Shown here: piece after piece, positions 8,323 through 17,436 of the stretch
How the letters are laid out: the number at the start of each line of letters is the position of its first letter
Numbering within the stretch: position 1 is the first letter of the stretch
Assembly (NCBI GenBank): GCA_029252505.1
Contig: JAQXBH010000081.1
Coordinates: 1 to 33,848, forward strand
Length of the DNA: 33,848 bases
Source: Opitutales bacterium
GTDB lineage: Bacteria > Verrucomicrobiota > Verrucomicrobiia > Opitutales > Seribacteraceae
Reading direction: 5' to 3'
The notes under the pieces: generated by a model
What the model was told of the DNA's origin: nothing
Seen by the model: the letters and a program-made list of their open reading frames with translations, nothing else
Databases searched by the model: none
Position numbers and translations under genes: made by a program

Positions 8323-9516
8323 ATGAACATACACGAATACCAAGCAAAACAACTCTTCGCCGAGGCCGGTGTCGCAGTTCCTAACGGAACCGTTGCCCAA
8401 TCCGCGGGAAATTTCGATCAAGCAATCTCTAGCCTGCCTGAAGGTAAGGCTATTGTAGTAAAAGCCCAAATCCACGCTGGTGGAAGAGGGAAGGGTACTT
8501 TTAAAGATGGCTACAAGGGGGGAGTCCATGTCGTATCTACCCCAGAAGAGGCCAAAGAAAAAGCGGAGGCCATGCTAGGCAATGTTTTGGTCACAAAACA
8601 AACTGGAGATGAAGGCAAGGAAGTCAGCACAGTTTACTTCAATGAAGCCACCGACATAGAAAAGGAATATTATCTCGCTGTATTAATGGACCGTGCAACC
8701 TCGAAGCCGGTTATTATTGCCTCCACCGAAGGAGGAGTGGATATTGAAGAGGTAGCGGAAAGCTCCCCCGAGAAAATTTTAAAAGTATTAATTGACCCTA
8801 CCCTTGGACTTCGTTCTTACCAAGCCCGACAAATTGCATTTGGTTTGAAACTGAGTGGAGATTCTTTCAAGCAGTGTGTGAAATTAGTGACTAAGTTATA
8901 CGCATTCTTTTGGGACAAAGATTGCTCTCAAGTGGAAGTCAATCCATTGGTCACCACTCCCGATGGAGATGTGCTGGCCTTGGATGCAAAAGTTAACTTT
9001 GATGCCAACGCACTTTTTCGTCATCCCGATGTGGTTGAACTCCGTGATGTAAGTGAGGAGGATCCCAAGGAAGTGGAGGCATCCAAATTCGATTTAAATT
9101 ATATCGCCCTCGACGGAAATGTAGCCTGTATGGTAAACGGTGCCGGTCTGGCCATGGCCACAATGGATATTATCAAGCACTACGGTGGATCCCCTGCAAA
9201 TTTTCTTGATGTGGGAGGAGGAGCAACAGAAGAACAGGTTGAGAATGCATTTCGTATACTCGTTTCTGATGATTCAGTGAAAGCAATTCTAGTGAATATC
9301 TTTGGTGGTATTATGAAATGTGATGTGATTGCCACCGGAATTGTGAACGCGGCTCGCAAGCTCGACATGAAAGTACCTTTAGTTGTCCGTTTAGAAGGAA
9401 CCAATGTGGAACAGGGCAAGAAGATACTCGCGGAGAGTGGGCTCGCTCTTGAGCCTGCGGATTCACTTTCCCAGGCGGCCGAGAAAATTGTTCAAATGGC
9501 GGCGGAAGCCAATTAA
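8323..9516 (+). CDS. sucC: Succinyl-CoA ligase (ADP-forming) beta subunit
   Basis: 397 residues, full length for SucC. Starts [20 protein letters not shown], the near-invariant opening of the family. An ATP-grasp domain follows, with [14 protein letters not shown] (nucleotide binding), then [17 protein letters not shown] and the C-terminal CoA-ligase domain with [15 protein letters not shown] and [15 protein letters not shown]. With SucD it converts succinyl-CoA to succinate with substrate-level phosphorylation of ADP or GDP in the TCA cycle. The leader before the ATG is pyrimidine-rich (TTCTTATTTTTCTTCTTCCC) and has no Shine-Dalgarno sequence. sucD follows 29 bases downstream in the same operon. 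Confidence 0.97.
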   Translation: MNIHEYQAKQLFAEAGVAVPNGTVAQSAGNFDQAISSLPEGKAIVVKAQIHAGGRGKGTFKDGYKGGVHVVSTPEEAKEKAEAMLGNVLVTKQTGDEGKEVSTVYFNEATDIEKEYYLAVLMDRATSKPVIIASTEGGVDIEEVAESSPEKILKVLIDPTLGLRSYQARQIAFGLKLSGDSFKQCVKLVTKLYAFFWDKDCSQVEVNPLVTTPDGDVLALDAKVNFDANALFRHPDVVELRDVSEEDPKEVEASKFDLNYIALDGNVACMVNGAGLAMATMDIIKHYGGSPANFLDVGGGATEEQVENAFRILVSDDSVKAILVNIFGGIMKCDVIATGIVNAARKLDMKVPLVVRLEGTNVEQGKKILAESGLALEPADSLSQAAEKIVQMAAEAN

Positions 9517-9545
9517 TTCAGACACCTTTAAAAGAAAAATTTATA

Positions 9546-10421
9546 ATGAGCGTTTTAGTAAACAAAGATACCCGACTCGTGGTGCAAGGCATCACCGGAA
9601 GTGCGGGAAGTTTTCACACCATTCAATGTATGGAATACGGTACCAATGTGGTTGCCGGTGTTACGCCTGGTAAGGGCGGGCAAAAGTTTCAAGATTCTGT
9701 ACCGGTGTTTGATACCGTAAAGGATGCAGTGGAGAAAGAAGGAGCCAATGTGGCTGCAATTTATGTTCCTCCTCCCTTTGCCGCAGATTCAATTTTGGAA
9801 GCAATTGACGCGGAGATTCCCTTAGTAATTGCCATAACCGAAGGCATACCAGTGCGAGATATGTCGGAAGTAAAAGCCCGTCTTGCTACATCTAATACGC
9901 GTTTAATCGGCCCAAACTGTCCGGGTATTATTACTCCAGGTGAGTGTAAGATTGGTATCATGCCAGGTTACATCCATAAACCAGGTAAAGTGGGGATCGT
10001 CTCCCGTTCTGGTACTTTGACTTACGAAGCAGTTTGGCAAATTACTCAGGCCGGTCATGGCCAATCCACCTGTATTGGAATTGGTGGAGACCCGATCAAT
10101 GGAACCAGCCACTTAGATGCGATTAAACTTTTTCATGAGGATCCCGACACCGATGCCATTATCTTGATTGGGGAAATTGGTGGTACTGCAGAGGAAGAAG
10201 CTGCAGCCTTTATTAAAGAGCATGTAGATAAGCCATGCGCCGCCTTTATTGCCGGAAGAACCGCACCTCCTGGCCGCAGAATGGGTCATGCTGGAGCAAT
10301 TGTTTCAGGCGGAAAAGGAACGGCCGAAGCGAAAGTAGAAGCGATGCTCGATGCGGGAATCTCGGTAGCCGAGACACCTTCTCACATTGCTGAAGCCCTC
10401 TTTAAAATTTATAATCCTTAA
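9546..10421 (+). CDS. sucD: Succinyl-CoA ligase alpha subunit
   Basis: 291 residues, the usual SucD length. The CoA-binding Rossmann domain opens with [37 protein letters not shown] and the [12 protein letters not shown] motif follow. The phosphorylated active-site histidine is His248 in [20 protein letters not shown]. It partners SucC, encoded immediately upstream. The stop codon TAA (10419-10421) sits inside a palindrome shared with the convergent rsmG gene, which probably ends transcription of the operon. No ribosome-binding site is visible before the ATG. Confidence 0.97.
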   Translation: MSVLVNKDTRLVVQGITGSAGSFHTIQCMEYGTNVVAGVTPGKGGQKFQDSVPVFDTVKDAVEKEGANVAAIYVPPPFAADSILEAIDAEIPLVIAITEGIPVRDMSEVKARLATSNTRLIGPNCPGIITPGECKIGIMPGYIHKPGKVGIVSRSGTLTYEAVWQITQAGHGQSTCIGIGGDPINGTSHLDAIKLFHEDPDTDAIILIGEIGGTAEEEAAAFIKEHVDKPCAAFIAGRTAPPGRRMGHAGAIVSGGKGTAEAKVEAMLDAGISVAETPSHIAEALFKIYNP

Positions 10422-10440
10422 TGTAGGATTATATTTTAAA
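10401..10440. terminator. Palindrome spanning both stop codons, probable bidirectional terminator
   Basis: Left arm TTTAAAATTTATAATCCT (10401-10418) and right arm AGGATTATATTTTAAA (10425-10440) pair over 16 bp with a two-base bulge around a 6-base loop. The element contains the stop of sucD (10419-10421) and the stop of rsmG on the other strand (10429-10431). The AT-rich outer part gives U-runs in both directions. Pairing is read directly from sequence; termination activity is inferred. Confidence 0.5.
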
Positions 10441-11079
10441 GTGGATTAAATATTTCTCCCCCAGCCCAGCTTGAGGGAGTGTTTCATCCAAGTTCCATAT
10501 TTTAGCGGGATGGAGTCCTGAGCTTTTCAGTTCTTCTGTATAGTCCCCTCCTTTTAAATAAAGGATTCCGTTGGCGGGTGAATTCCTAGACCCTTTTCGA
10601 ATTTTATTACTCACCCAACCGAAAAATGTGGGGAGTGCGGTAACTGCTCGTCCGATGATAAAGTCATAGGTTTTCTTTTTGGGTAATTCCTCGACTCGAC
10701 CCCTGCGAATTTCAACGTTTTTTAATTGGAGACGTTGAGCCATGTCTTCTACTACCATAACCTTTTTCCCGATGGAATCCAGTAGTGTGAAGCGTGCCTG
10801 AGGATAGCATATTGCAAGTGGAATTCCCGGTAGTCCACCTCCCGTCCCCACATCTAAGATTTGGGCTTTGGGCATAAGGCGTAAGATATTAGTAATAGTT
10901 AGGCAATGGGCAAGATGCTTGGTTTCCAATCGGTCCATATCCTTGCGGGATACCAAATTAATTTTTTCATTCCATTCCCGTAGTAATGCAGTGTACTCTT
11001 TAAGTTGTTGCCAAATTTCAGGAGATAACTCGGGAAACCATTGTTCGAGTAAATTCCATGAATTTTCTGATTCGCTCAT
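10429..11079 (-). CDS. rsmG: 16S rRNA (guanine-N7) methyltransferase RsmG (GidB)
   Basis: 216 residues, typical for RsmG, which methylates N7 of G527 in 16S rRNA using S-adenosylmethionine. Conserved features are the N-terminal LLREWNEKINLVSRKDMDRLETKHLAHCL, the SAM loop ILDVGTGGGLPGIPLAICYP, then LLDSIGKKVMVVEDMAQRLQLKNVEIRRGRVEELP and FIIGRAVTALP. It starts 18 bases after the end of kdsA and is the last gene of the minus-strand run that begins with the HU gene. The ATG at 11079 matches the family start; no Shine-Dalgarno is present. Confidence 0.95.
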   Translation of the reverse strand: MSESENSWNLLEQWFPELSPEIWQQLKEYTALLREWNEKINLVSRKDMDRLETKHLAHCLTITNILRLMPKAQILDVGTGGGLPGIPLAICYPQARFTLLDSIGKKVMVVEDMAQRLQLKNVEIRRGRVEELPKKKTYDFIIGRAVTALPTFFGWVSNKIRKGSRNSPANGILYLKGGDYTEELKSSGLHPAKIWNLDETLPQAGLGEKYLIHFKI

Positions 11080-11097
11080 TGTAAAAGATAAGAACGA

Positions 11098-11946
11098 TTA
11101 GTTCACATCCAAAGGCTGAAAGCCTTTCACGAGATCATCCATTGCCTTGGCTTGTTTCAGAAAATCTTCCAGTTTATCCAAGGGCAGGGCGCAGGGTCCG
11201 TCACATTTTGCCTCAGCCGGATTGGGATGAGATTCGAGGAAAAGTCCACCAATCCCCTGGCTCATTCCGGCGAGCATAAGTTCAGAGACCGCTTGCCTAC
11301 GACCATCTGCGGAATCACTTCTACCACCTGGTATTTGGAGTGAATGGGTCACATCAAAAACAACCGGGCATCCTGTTTTCTTCATAATTCCGAAGTTGAG
11401 TGGATCCACGACAAGATTGTTGTATCCAAATGAGGAACCTCGTTCACAAAGAAGGATCTTTTCATTTCCGGCCTCTTTGAACTTTTTTATTATATGACCC
11501 ATTTCATGGGCAGCTAGAAATTGAGCTTTTTTTACATTGATTGGTTTCCCGGTTTCAGCAAGTGCAACTACGAGGTCAGTTTGTCGGCACAGGAAAGCGG
11601 GTAGTTGGAGAATATCAATTACTTCGGCACCTGCCTTTGCCTGAGCGGGTTCATGAATATCAGAAATAATGGGAACTTGATGTACTTCTTTAATTTCTGC
11701 CAGTATTTCGAGTCCTTTCTGCAGTCCAGGACCACGAAATGAATTAATTGATGATCGGTTTGCTTTATCAAAGGATGCTTTGAAAATGTAAGGTATCCCC
11801 AGTTTGCTCGTGATTTCCTTGTAGGTGGACGCTATTTCCAAGGCAAGTTCACGAGATTCCAGTACATTCATGCCACCTAACAAAGTAAATGGGCGAAGGT
11901 TGGAAACTGTTAGGTTTCCAACCTGGATATCTTTTTGATTATTCAT
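11098..11946 (-). CDS. kdsA: 3-deoxy-8-phosphooctulonate synthase (KDO-8-phosphate synthase)
   Basis: 282 residues from the ATG at 11946. This start gives the usual length and makes an ATGA overlap with queF (11943-11946); an open extension upstream would only translate queF sequence in another frame. It condenses phosphoenolpyruvate with arabinose 5-phosphate to make KDO-8-phosphate for LPS inner core. Visible motifs: [90 protein letters not shown] and [16 protein letters not shown]. Asn27 in GGMNVLES is the residue that replaces the metal-binding Cys of the metal-dependent class, so this should be a metal-independent enzyme. Its presence indicates an LPS-bearing outer membrane. Confidence 0.96.
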   Translation of the reverse strand: MNNQKDIQVGNLTVSNLRPFTLLGGMNVLESRELALEIASTYKEITSKLGIPYIFKASFDKANRSSINSFRGPGLQKGLEILAEIKEVHQVPIISDIHEPAQAKAGAEVIDILQLPAFLCRQTDLVVALAETGKPINVKKAQFLAAHEMGHIIKKFKEAGNEKILLCERGSSFGYNNLVVDPLNFGIMKKTGCPVVFDVTHSLQIPGGRSDSADGRRQAVSELMLAGMSQGIGGLFLESHPNPAEAKCDGPCALPLDKLEDFLKQAKAMDDLVKGFQPLDVN

Positions 11947-12365
11947 GCAAATGCAACACTGGGTGGGTTTCCATGTTCGGCGGAAACGACAATTCCAATA
12001 CCACCCCGTGCATTGAAGTCGACTTCGACCCGGCACCATCTTGGTTGAAGTGCTTCGACGAGGTCATCCAGTAATCGGTTTGCAAAATGTTCATGAAAAG
12101 TACCCTCATCCCTAAATGTCCAGAGATAAAGCTTGAGGGATTTTGATTCAACAATTTTTTGATCCGGTACATAGCGGATCAATATTCCTGCAAAATCCGG
12201 TTGCCCGGTTTTGGGACATAAGCAGGTGAATTCATCGGTTTTCAATTCAACCAAATAGTCCCGTTCCGTATTTCTGTTAGGAAAAGTTTCCAGGGTTCGG
12301 TTAGGATGGGTTCCCCCTTCTCCCAGCTTGGTAAGATTGGCATGTTCAGAATTTGTTTCGTTCAT
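11943..12365 (-). CDS. queF: NADPH-dependent 7-cyano-7-deazaguanine reductase QueF
   Basis: 140 residues, the short (YkvM-type) form. QueF reduces the nitrile of preQ0 to the aminomethyl group of preQ1 on the way to queuosine in tRNA. The nucleophilic Cys50 lies in [15 protein letters not shown], the catalytic Asp57 follows, and [10 protein letters not shown] (from residue 73) is the QueF signature for NADPH binding. [13 protein letters not shown] is also conserved. The C-terminus [16 protein letters not shown] fits the T-fold. It overlaps kdsA by four bases. The upstream queuosine genes (queC, queD, queE) are not in this window. Confidence 0.95.
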   Translation of the reverse strand: MNETNSEHANLTKLGEGGTHPNRTLETFPNRNTERDYLVELKTDEFTCLCPKTGQPDFAGILIRYVPDQKIVESKSLKLYLWTFRDEGTFHEHFANRLLDDLVEALQPRWCRVEVDFNARGGIGIVVSAEHGNPPSVAFA

Positions 12366-12412
12366 AAAGTGTTATTTTTTCATGAGTTTGAAAAATGGGC
12401 AATTCTGAAAGG

Positions 12413-13114
12413 TTATTGAATTGACTGCCAATTAAAATCTTTTGGTTTTCCTTCCAGGCTCTTTTTGAGTTTTTCGAGGAATTTTACCCTATCAACTTCA
12501 ACTGCCCCAAGCTTTTCTAGATGGGGCGTGTGTACTTGGCAGTCAATGAAATGGAAGTTATATTCCAACGCGATTGACACTAATTTTGCCAGACAAGCTT
12601 TGGATGCTTCTGGCATATGAAAAAACATCGATTCCCCAAAAAAGGATTGTCCTAAAAAGAGTCCATATAAACCACCCACCAATTTGTTTTCATGGTAGGC
12701 TTCAATTGAATGTGCAATTCCAAGTTGGTTTAGTTTACAATAGTCCTTAATCATATCGTCTTCAATCCAAGTACTTTCTTGGTCAGGTCTCTTGGACTGA
12801 GCACATTCTTTCATCGTTTGATGAAAATTTTGATTAATACGAATGGTAAAACGGTTTTCCTTTACTGCTTTTTTTAATGAACGCGAAAGTCTAAACTCGG
12901 AGGGGTATAGAAGGAAGCGGGGGTCAGGCGAAAACCAATGCCACAGTGGATACTCACCTGTTTTTAGCCACGGAAAAATACCCTTTTGATAAGCAAGGAT
13001 TAATCGTTCAGTACCCAAGGTCTCACTGATGGCAACGAGACCATCTGGATCAGTTGCAAGTGGATCTGGAAACCAAGGGGCGTCTCGGTCGTCGAGAAAG
13101 TAAACTTTACTCAC
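12413..13114 (-). CDS. aat: Leucyl/phenylalanyl-tRNA--protein transferase
   Basis: 233 residues. Aat transfers Leu or Phe from aminoacyl-tRNA to proteins with N-terminal Lys or Arg, creating N-degrons for the ClpS/ClpAP pathway. Conserved blocks: WFPDPLATDPDGLVAISETL, ILAYQKGIFPWL, HWFSPDPRFLLYPSEFRLSRSLKK, IEDDMIKDYCKLNQLGIAHSIEAYHENKLVGGLYGLFLGQSFFGESMFF and FIDCQVHTPHLEKLGAVEVDR. The start is GTG (13112-13114), three bases after the stop of the metallophosphoesterase gene, and the next gene down the run is queF. No ribosome-binding site is visible. Confidence 0.95.
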   Translation of the reverse strand: MSKVYFLDDRDAPWFPDPLATDPDGLVAISETLGTERLILAYQKGIFPWLKTGEYPLWHWFSPDPRFLLYPSEFRLSRSLKKAVKENRFTIRINQNFHQTMKECAQSKRPDQESTWIEDDMIKDYCKLNQLGIAHSIEAYHENKLVGGLYGLFLGQSFFGESMFFHMPEASKACLAKLVSIALEYNFHFIDCQVHTPHLEKLGAVEVDRVKFLEKLKKSLEGKPKDFNWQSIQ

Positions 13115-13117
13115 AAG

Positions 13118-14041
13118 TTAGGTGGAGGATAATTCTAGAAGGCTTACTTCGGGACGGCAATTCAATCGAACTCCCCATAGATTTCCGACTCCTCGAGTGA
13201 TGTGAATTTGCCTTTCCTTCCAGGAATGTAATCCCTCCACTAATGAGTGATCTTGAACCGGTGCAAATGGTGTCCAATCAAGGAAGGGAATCTTCAGCTG
13301 ACCACCATGAGTATGTCCGCAAAGCAAGAGGTCCCATTTGTAATTTATTAATATTTCCTTGGCATCTGGATTATGACAGAGAACCAAAGAGGTTCCAGAA
13401 TTATTCCGGGACGATACCTTAGTAAGACATTGTTCTGGACGGCATGTTTTTGACCATAAGTCCCCCACGCCTGCAATTGTGAGGGATTGGCCGTTAAGAT
13501 AAATTGATTCTTTTTGATTATGCAAAAGTTTAATCCCTGCCCGGGCGAGCATCGATTCGACTTTTTGAGTGTTGGTAAATCCGCCATGAGCACCTGCCCA
13601 TTCACCACCATCATGATTTCCTAATGAGGCGAAAGTTGGAACGATATTAGCATACATTCTCAATAGTTTTCCCAATTCTTCGAGTTCTTGGTTACTTTTT
13701 TGATCAGTAATAAAATCTCCAGTAATGACACATGCATCTGGGCTAAGGGAAAAGCCTTGCCGAAAAGCAAAATCAATATCCTCTAAACTTACGCTGTTTG
13801 AAAAGTGTAAATCAGAAAGATGCAGGAGTTTTATGGGAACTTTATTTCTGAGCTTGGGAATCAATACCTTCTTCTTTGTAACTTCCAACCAATTTGCTTC
13901 GAACCGAAGATAAAAAAAGGAGGCCAGTACAGTACCCAACCCAAGTATTATTTTTCGCAAGAAACCACGTCTACTTGCGCTCGATTTTTTTTTATTTTTT
14001 TTGAGTTGTTCTTGTTGGAAATCTGGAACTTCTCTTTGCAT
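13118..14041 (-). CDS. Membrane-anchored or Tat-exported calcineurin-like metallophosphoesterase (YaeI type)
   Basis: 307 residues from the ATG at 14041 (a TTG six bases upstream is also in frame). A basic N-terminus ends in SASRRGFLRKIILGLG, a twin-arginine-like motif (Arg24-Arg25), followed by one hydrophobic segment, so the enzyme should face the periplasm or be anchored there. The five phosphoesterase motifs are present: LSDLHF, GDFITD, LGNHDGG, LCHNPD and CGHTHGGQ. YaeI-type relatives act on lipid-linked phosphates such as UDP-diacylglucosamine or on unknown diesters; the substrate here is not known. It lies between hisS (15 bases) and aat (three bases), which suggests one transcript. 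Confidence 0.88.
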   Translation of the reverse strand: MQREVPDFQQEQLKKNKKKSSASRRGFLRKIILGLGTVLASFFYLRFEANWLEVTKKKVLIPKLRNKVPIKLLHLSDLHFSNSVSLEDIDFAFRQGFSLSPDACVITGDFITDQKSNQELEELGKLLRMYANIVPTFASLGNHDGGEWAGAHGGFTNTQKVESMLARAGIKLLHNQKESIYLNGQSLTIAGVGDLWSKTCRPEQCLTKVSSRNNSGTSLVLCHNPDAKEILINYKWDLLLCGHTHGGQLKIPFLDWTPFAPVQDHSLVEGLHSWKERQIHITRGVGNLWGVRLNCRPEVSLLELSST

Positions 14042-14056
14042 GATCAAAATCTATGA

Positions 14057-15373
14057 TTATTCGATCCCGCCCACTTCATCCAAGTTTTCCAATTGTTCGA
14101 TTAGGCTTTGCAGGGATACCGTTTTTTCTTTACCATTTCGGAAATCTTTAATTTTGATCTCGTTTTTTTCCCTTTCCTCTTCCCCAACAATTAAACCATA
14201 ACGAGCACCGCTTTTTCCCGCTTCTTTAAATTGTTTTCCAAAGGCCGCATTTTTAAGGGAGTAAGCAACGGAGAATCCCGCTTTTCTGCATCGGGCAATA
14301 ATGGGAAGGGAACTCTTTCTTTCTTCGTGATCTCCTATTAAAAATAGATCGGGTGAATGAATGTAAGTAGGAAGTAGCCCTTTTGATTGAAGACAATCAC
14401 TCAGAGTCATATCGCCAATCGCAAATCCACTTGCGGGCATATCTACATTGCCAGAAAGCTTTTTAATTAAATGATCATAGCGACCTCCTCCGGCGAGAGC
14501 GCGACCTTGCCCACTTGCTTCAAAGGCTTCATAAACAAAACCAGTGTAGTAGGCCAAGCCACGAACAATCGAGAGGTCAATTTTAATGTAATCCTCTGCA
14601 CCATGTCCTTCTAAATATTCTAGGAGAGTAAACCATTGGGATGCTCTTTCTTTACCCTCATCTCCACATTCTTTTAATCGTTTTTGCAATGTATCAAGGG
14701 AATCGATCTCTTTGATGGTGTTGATTTCAGCAAGTATTTCTTCCCCACGCCCAGGAAGGGCATTTTCAAAGGATTCTTTATTTTGTTCCGGTTTTCTTCT
14801 TTCACTTTTATCAATTGCATCCAGTACTGCTGGTCTTTGCTCATCTGTAATGCCAAGAGTATTTAAGAATAATACCCATGTCGTTCGGTCACTTAAGCGA
14901 ATTTTAAAATCACTTGAACCCAAGCCAAGGGTTTCAAAAATTGCGACAAGGAGAGCGATTAATTCGGCATCTGCTCCCAGGTTGGATTCTCCTAATAGAT
15001 CGGCATTAAATTGATAAAAAGATCGCCCTCGACCTTTTTGTGGCCGTTCATACCTAAAGTGTTCGCCCACATTGAACCACTTAATAGGTTTGGGTAATGC
15101 ATTTGCCTTTGAGGCAACCATGCGGGCTAATGTCGGGGTAAGTTCAGGTCTTAGTGCAACTCGACGATTGCCTTTATCTTCAAAGTTAAAAAGCTGCCCC
15201 ACAATTTCCTGACCAGATTTTTCTACATATAAATCAAGTGGTTCAAGTATAGGAGCATCGTACTCAGAAAAGTTGAAGGCATGAGCTACAGTTCGAAAGA
15301 CGCGAAAAAGGTGGTTCCTTTGCGCACAGTCTTCGGGAGGAAAGTCCCGAAAACCGGGTAAAGTTTCAAACAT
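14057..15373 (-). CDS. hisS: Histidyl-tRNA synthetase
   Basis: 438 residues, class II synthetase. N-terminal LPGFRDFPPEDCAQRNHLFRVF, motif 2 FRYERPQKGRGRSFYQFNADLLG, the His-specific GLAYYTGFVYEAF, and motif-3 region ALAGGGRYDHLIKKLSG are all present. The C-terminal anticodon-binding domain covers about residues 340-430. It charges tRNA-His. It starts 16 bases after the HU gene stop. ATG at 15373; no Shine-Dalgarno. tRNA-His is one of the four queuosine-modified tRNAs, so its presence in the same run as queF is noteworthy. Confidence 0.97.
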   Translation of the reverse strand: MFETLPGFRDFPPEDCAQRNHLFRVFRTVAHAFNFSEYDAPILEPLDLYVEKSGQEIVGQLFNFEDKGNRRVALRPELTPTLARMVASKANALPKPIKWFNVGEHFRYERPQKGRGRSFYQFNADLLGESNLGADAELIALLVAIFETLGLGSSDFKIRLSDRTTWVLFLNTLGITDEQRPAVLDAIDKSERRKPEQNKESFENALPGRGEEILAEINTIKEIDSLDTLQKRLKECGDEGKERASQWFTLLEYLEGHGAEDYIKIDLSIVRGLAYYTGFVYEAFEASGQGRALAGGGRYDHLIKKLSGNVDMPASGFAIGDMTLSDCLQSKGLLPTYIHSPDLFLIGDHEERKSSLPIIARCRKAGFSVAYSLKNAAFGKQFKEAGKSGARYGLIVGEEEREKNEIKIKDFRNGKEKTVSLQSLIEQLENLDEVGGIE

Positions 15374-15389
15374 TTTTTTGGGAGTAAAT

Positions 15390-15710
15390 TTAGGAAGAAG
15401 GGTCGAGTTTATCTAGATTAAGTTTATCCAGTCCCTCCTTCATTTCCTTACCTGCTTTAAATTTGACGACAGCTCGGCGCGGGATCATTACATCAGTTTC
15501 AGGTTTATTGGGATTTCTTCCTACCCGTGATTTTCTTACCTGAAGTTCAAACACACCAAACTTGCGCAATTCAATATTTTGACCATTGGCAAGAGCTTGT
15601 TGCATGATATCGAGAGTACTTTGTACGATATTCCGAACATCATCGTGATTGTAATTAGAGTTCTCGTAAATTTTTTGTACTATGTGCCGTTTCGTTAAAT
15701 TATTGGACAT
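15390..15710 (-). CDS. HU/IHF-family DNA-binding protein
   Basis: 106 residues. The fold signature is clear: TKRHIVQKIYENSNYNHDDVRNIVQSTLDIMQQALANGQNIELRKFGVFELQVRKSRVGRNPNKP. The beta-arm that inserts into the DNA minor groove corresponds to VGRNPNKPETDVMIPRRAVVKFKAGKEMKE. The Pro of GRNP kinks DNA. A 15-residue tail (LDKLNLDKLDPSS) follows the normal end. This is the first gene of the minus-strand run, divergent from the ClpX-like gene with 100 bases between. A perfect -35 hexamer TTGACA lies on the minus strand at 15789-15794, with a poor -10 about 19 bases on. Whether it is HU or one IHF subunit cannot be decided. Confidence 0.93.
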   Translation of the reverse strand: MSNNLTKRHIVQKIYENSNYNHDDVRNIVQSTLDIMQQALANGQNIELRKFGVFELQVRKSRVGRNPNKPETDVMIPRRAVVKFKAGKEMKEGLDKLNLDKLDPSS

Positions 15711-15810
15711 GATAGGTTATTTCGGTTTGAAAGACTTGGGATATGGGGTTAGTTTGTTAGCTTCATAGATTCCTGTTACTCAATGACCTGTCAAACCCAT
15801 TTTAAAAAAA

Positions 15811-17433
15811 ATGACTAAGAAAGATGATGATAATCCTTTAGAGGAAATCCAAAAACAACTTCACGATTTGCTAAACAATAAGAATGTTCAGGTTGCATTT
15901 GCCCCATTTATGGAATCAATGAAGGCAAAAGAAGGCGGAGAAAAAGTGGAAGAAGAAGTAAAGAAGAGTAAGCCTCCTCCTCCAGAAGATGCGACTCGTG
16001 ATGAAAGATTAGATACTATTCGATCCTTTGATCGTAGACCCAAGGAGATTCGTGATTATTTGGATCGTTTTGTAATCAAGCAGGAACAGGCTAAACGGGT
16101 ATTATCGGTCGCCGTTTGCGATCATTATAATCATGTCCGTCGTTGCTTAGAAAATGAGAAACTGGCCAAGACTGAATATGTAAAGCCCAATGTACTTCTT
16201 CTTGGACCCACTGGTGTGGGGAAAACCTTCCTGATGCGTAATGTCGCGAAATTAATAGGCGTGCCTTTTGTCAAAGCAGACGCAACAAAATTCTCGGAGA
16301 CGGGATATGTGGGATATGATGTGGAAGATATTGTTCGGGACTTGGTGAAATCGGCGGATGGTGATGTTGAACTTGCAGAATTTGGAATCGTGTATGTGGA
16401 TGAGATCGATAAAATTGCCTCAGAGTCTTCTAGGACGGGCAAAGATGTTTCCGGGCGAGGGGTTCAAATCAATCTGCTTAAATTAATGGAAGAGACTGAA
16501 GTGAATCTGCATGCACCTCAGGATATGATGGGACAGATGAAATCCTTCATGGATATGCAAAAAGGAAATAAGCCCAAAAAGAATACGGTAAGTACAAGAA
16601 ATATATTATTTATTGTTAGCGGGGCATTTGATCAATTGGGTGAAAATGTGCGTAAACGACTGGATTTGAATCGAATTGGTTTTGGCTCGGCAGAAGAAAA
16701 CATTTCATCCAGTGAATCGGCAAATCGGTTTTTATCTCAGGCCGAGACGCGGGACTTTATCGACTATGGTTTTGAGCCAGAATTTATTGGCCGGTTACCT
16801 GTTCGGGTTGCGTGTGAAGAATTAAACAAAGATGACCTTGCTCAAATCCTTAGTTCTTCAGAAGGAAACGTATTGGAACAATACAAAAATGATTTCTCTG
16901 GTTACGATATCAGTATCAAGATTGGCGGGGATGCGATTGAAAAAATCGCCGAAAAAGCAGCCGAAGAGAAAACAGGAGCCCGTGGACTAGTCACCATTCT
17001 AGAAAAAACCTTTCGGGATTTTAAATTTGAACTGCCTTCAACTGCGATAAAAGAATTTTCAGTCTCTGCGAACACCGTAGAAAATCCAGGAGATGAGCTA
17101 GAAACCCTACTCGAAGAAAAAAGAGACGAGTTGGATGATTCCCTGCTTGAAGATGTAGATCGTTATGCCGAATATTTTAGAAAAGAATGTGGCTATTTTC
17201 TCAAGTTTCGCAAGGCTGCAAAGTCTGCTATTGTAAAGGAATCAATAACTGAAGGTCGATCTGTGCGTGCAATTTGCGAGAGAAAGTTTTCTGATTTTAT
17301 CCATGGATTGGGTATCATAAATCAAAGAACTGGAAAAAAAGAATTTGTAATTGATAAGAAGGTTGTGGATGACCCGGACAAGGAATTATCCAAATGGGTA
17401 GTCGAGAGTTTTGGTAAAAACAAGGATTCGTAA
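15811..17433 (+). CDS. ClpX-like AAA+ unfoldase, no zinc-binding domain, long C-terminal extension
   Basis: 540 residues. The AAA+ core is complete: Walker A GPTGVGKT (132-139), pore-1 loop GYVG (165-168), Walker B IVYVDEID (193-200), sensor 1 in ILFIVSGAF, arginine finger EFIGR (324-328) and sensor 2 GARG (389-392). IGFG (289-292) matches the IGF loop that docks ClpX on ClpP. Differences from standard ClpX: the first 60 residues contain no Cys at all, so the substrate and adaptor-binding zinc domain is absent. The RKH pore loop is replaced by a Met/Lys-rich stretch around residues 238-258. About 115 acidic, helical residues (425-540) follow the usual end. It is therefore a paralog-type ClpX rather than the housekeeping one; clpP and a second clpX are not in the window. 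ubiE follows after three bases. Confidence 0.85.
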   Translation: MTKKDDDNPLEEIQKQLHDLLNNKNVQVAFAPFMESMKAKEGGEKVEEEVKKSKPPPPEDATRDERLDTIRSFDRRPKEIRDYLDRFVIKQEQAKRVLSVAVCDHYNHVRRCLENEKLAKTEYVKPNVLLLGPTGVGKTFLMRNVAKLIGVPFVKADATKFSETGYVGYDVEDIVRDLVKSADGDVELAEFGIVYVDEIDKIASESSRTGKDVSGRGVQINLLKLMEETEVNLHAPQDMMGQMKSFMDMQKGNKPKKNTVSTRNILFIVSGAFDQLGENVRKRLDLNRIGFGSAEENISSSESANRFLSQAETRDFIDYGFEPEFIGRLPVRVACEELNKDDLAQILSSSEGNVLEQYKNDFSGYDISIKIGGDAIEKIAEKAAEEKTGARGLVTILEKTFRDFKFELPSTAIKEFSVSANTVENPGDELETLLEEKRDELDDSLLEDVDRYAEYFRKECGYFLKFRKAAKSAIVKESITEGRSVRAICERKFSDFIHGLGIINQRTGKKEFVIDKKVVDDPDKELSKWVVESFGKNKDS

Positions 17434-17436
17434 AAG

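Noticed and set aside
11947-12039. N-terminal extension of kdsA
   Set aside because: It overlaps queF out of frame, has an unusual Cys/Trp-rich sequence, and the ATG at 11946 gives the family length and an ATGA overlap.
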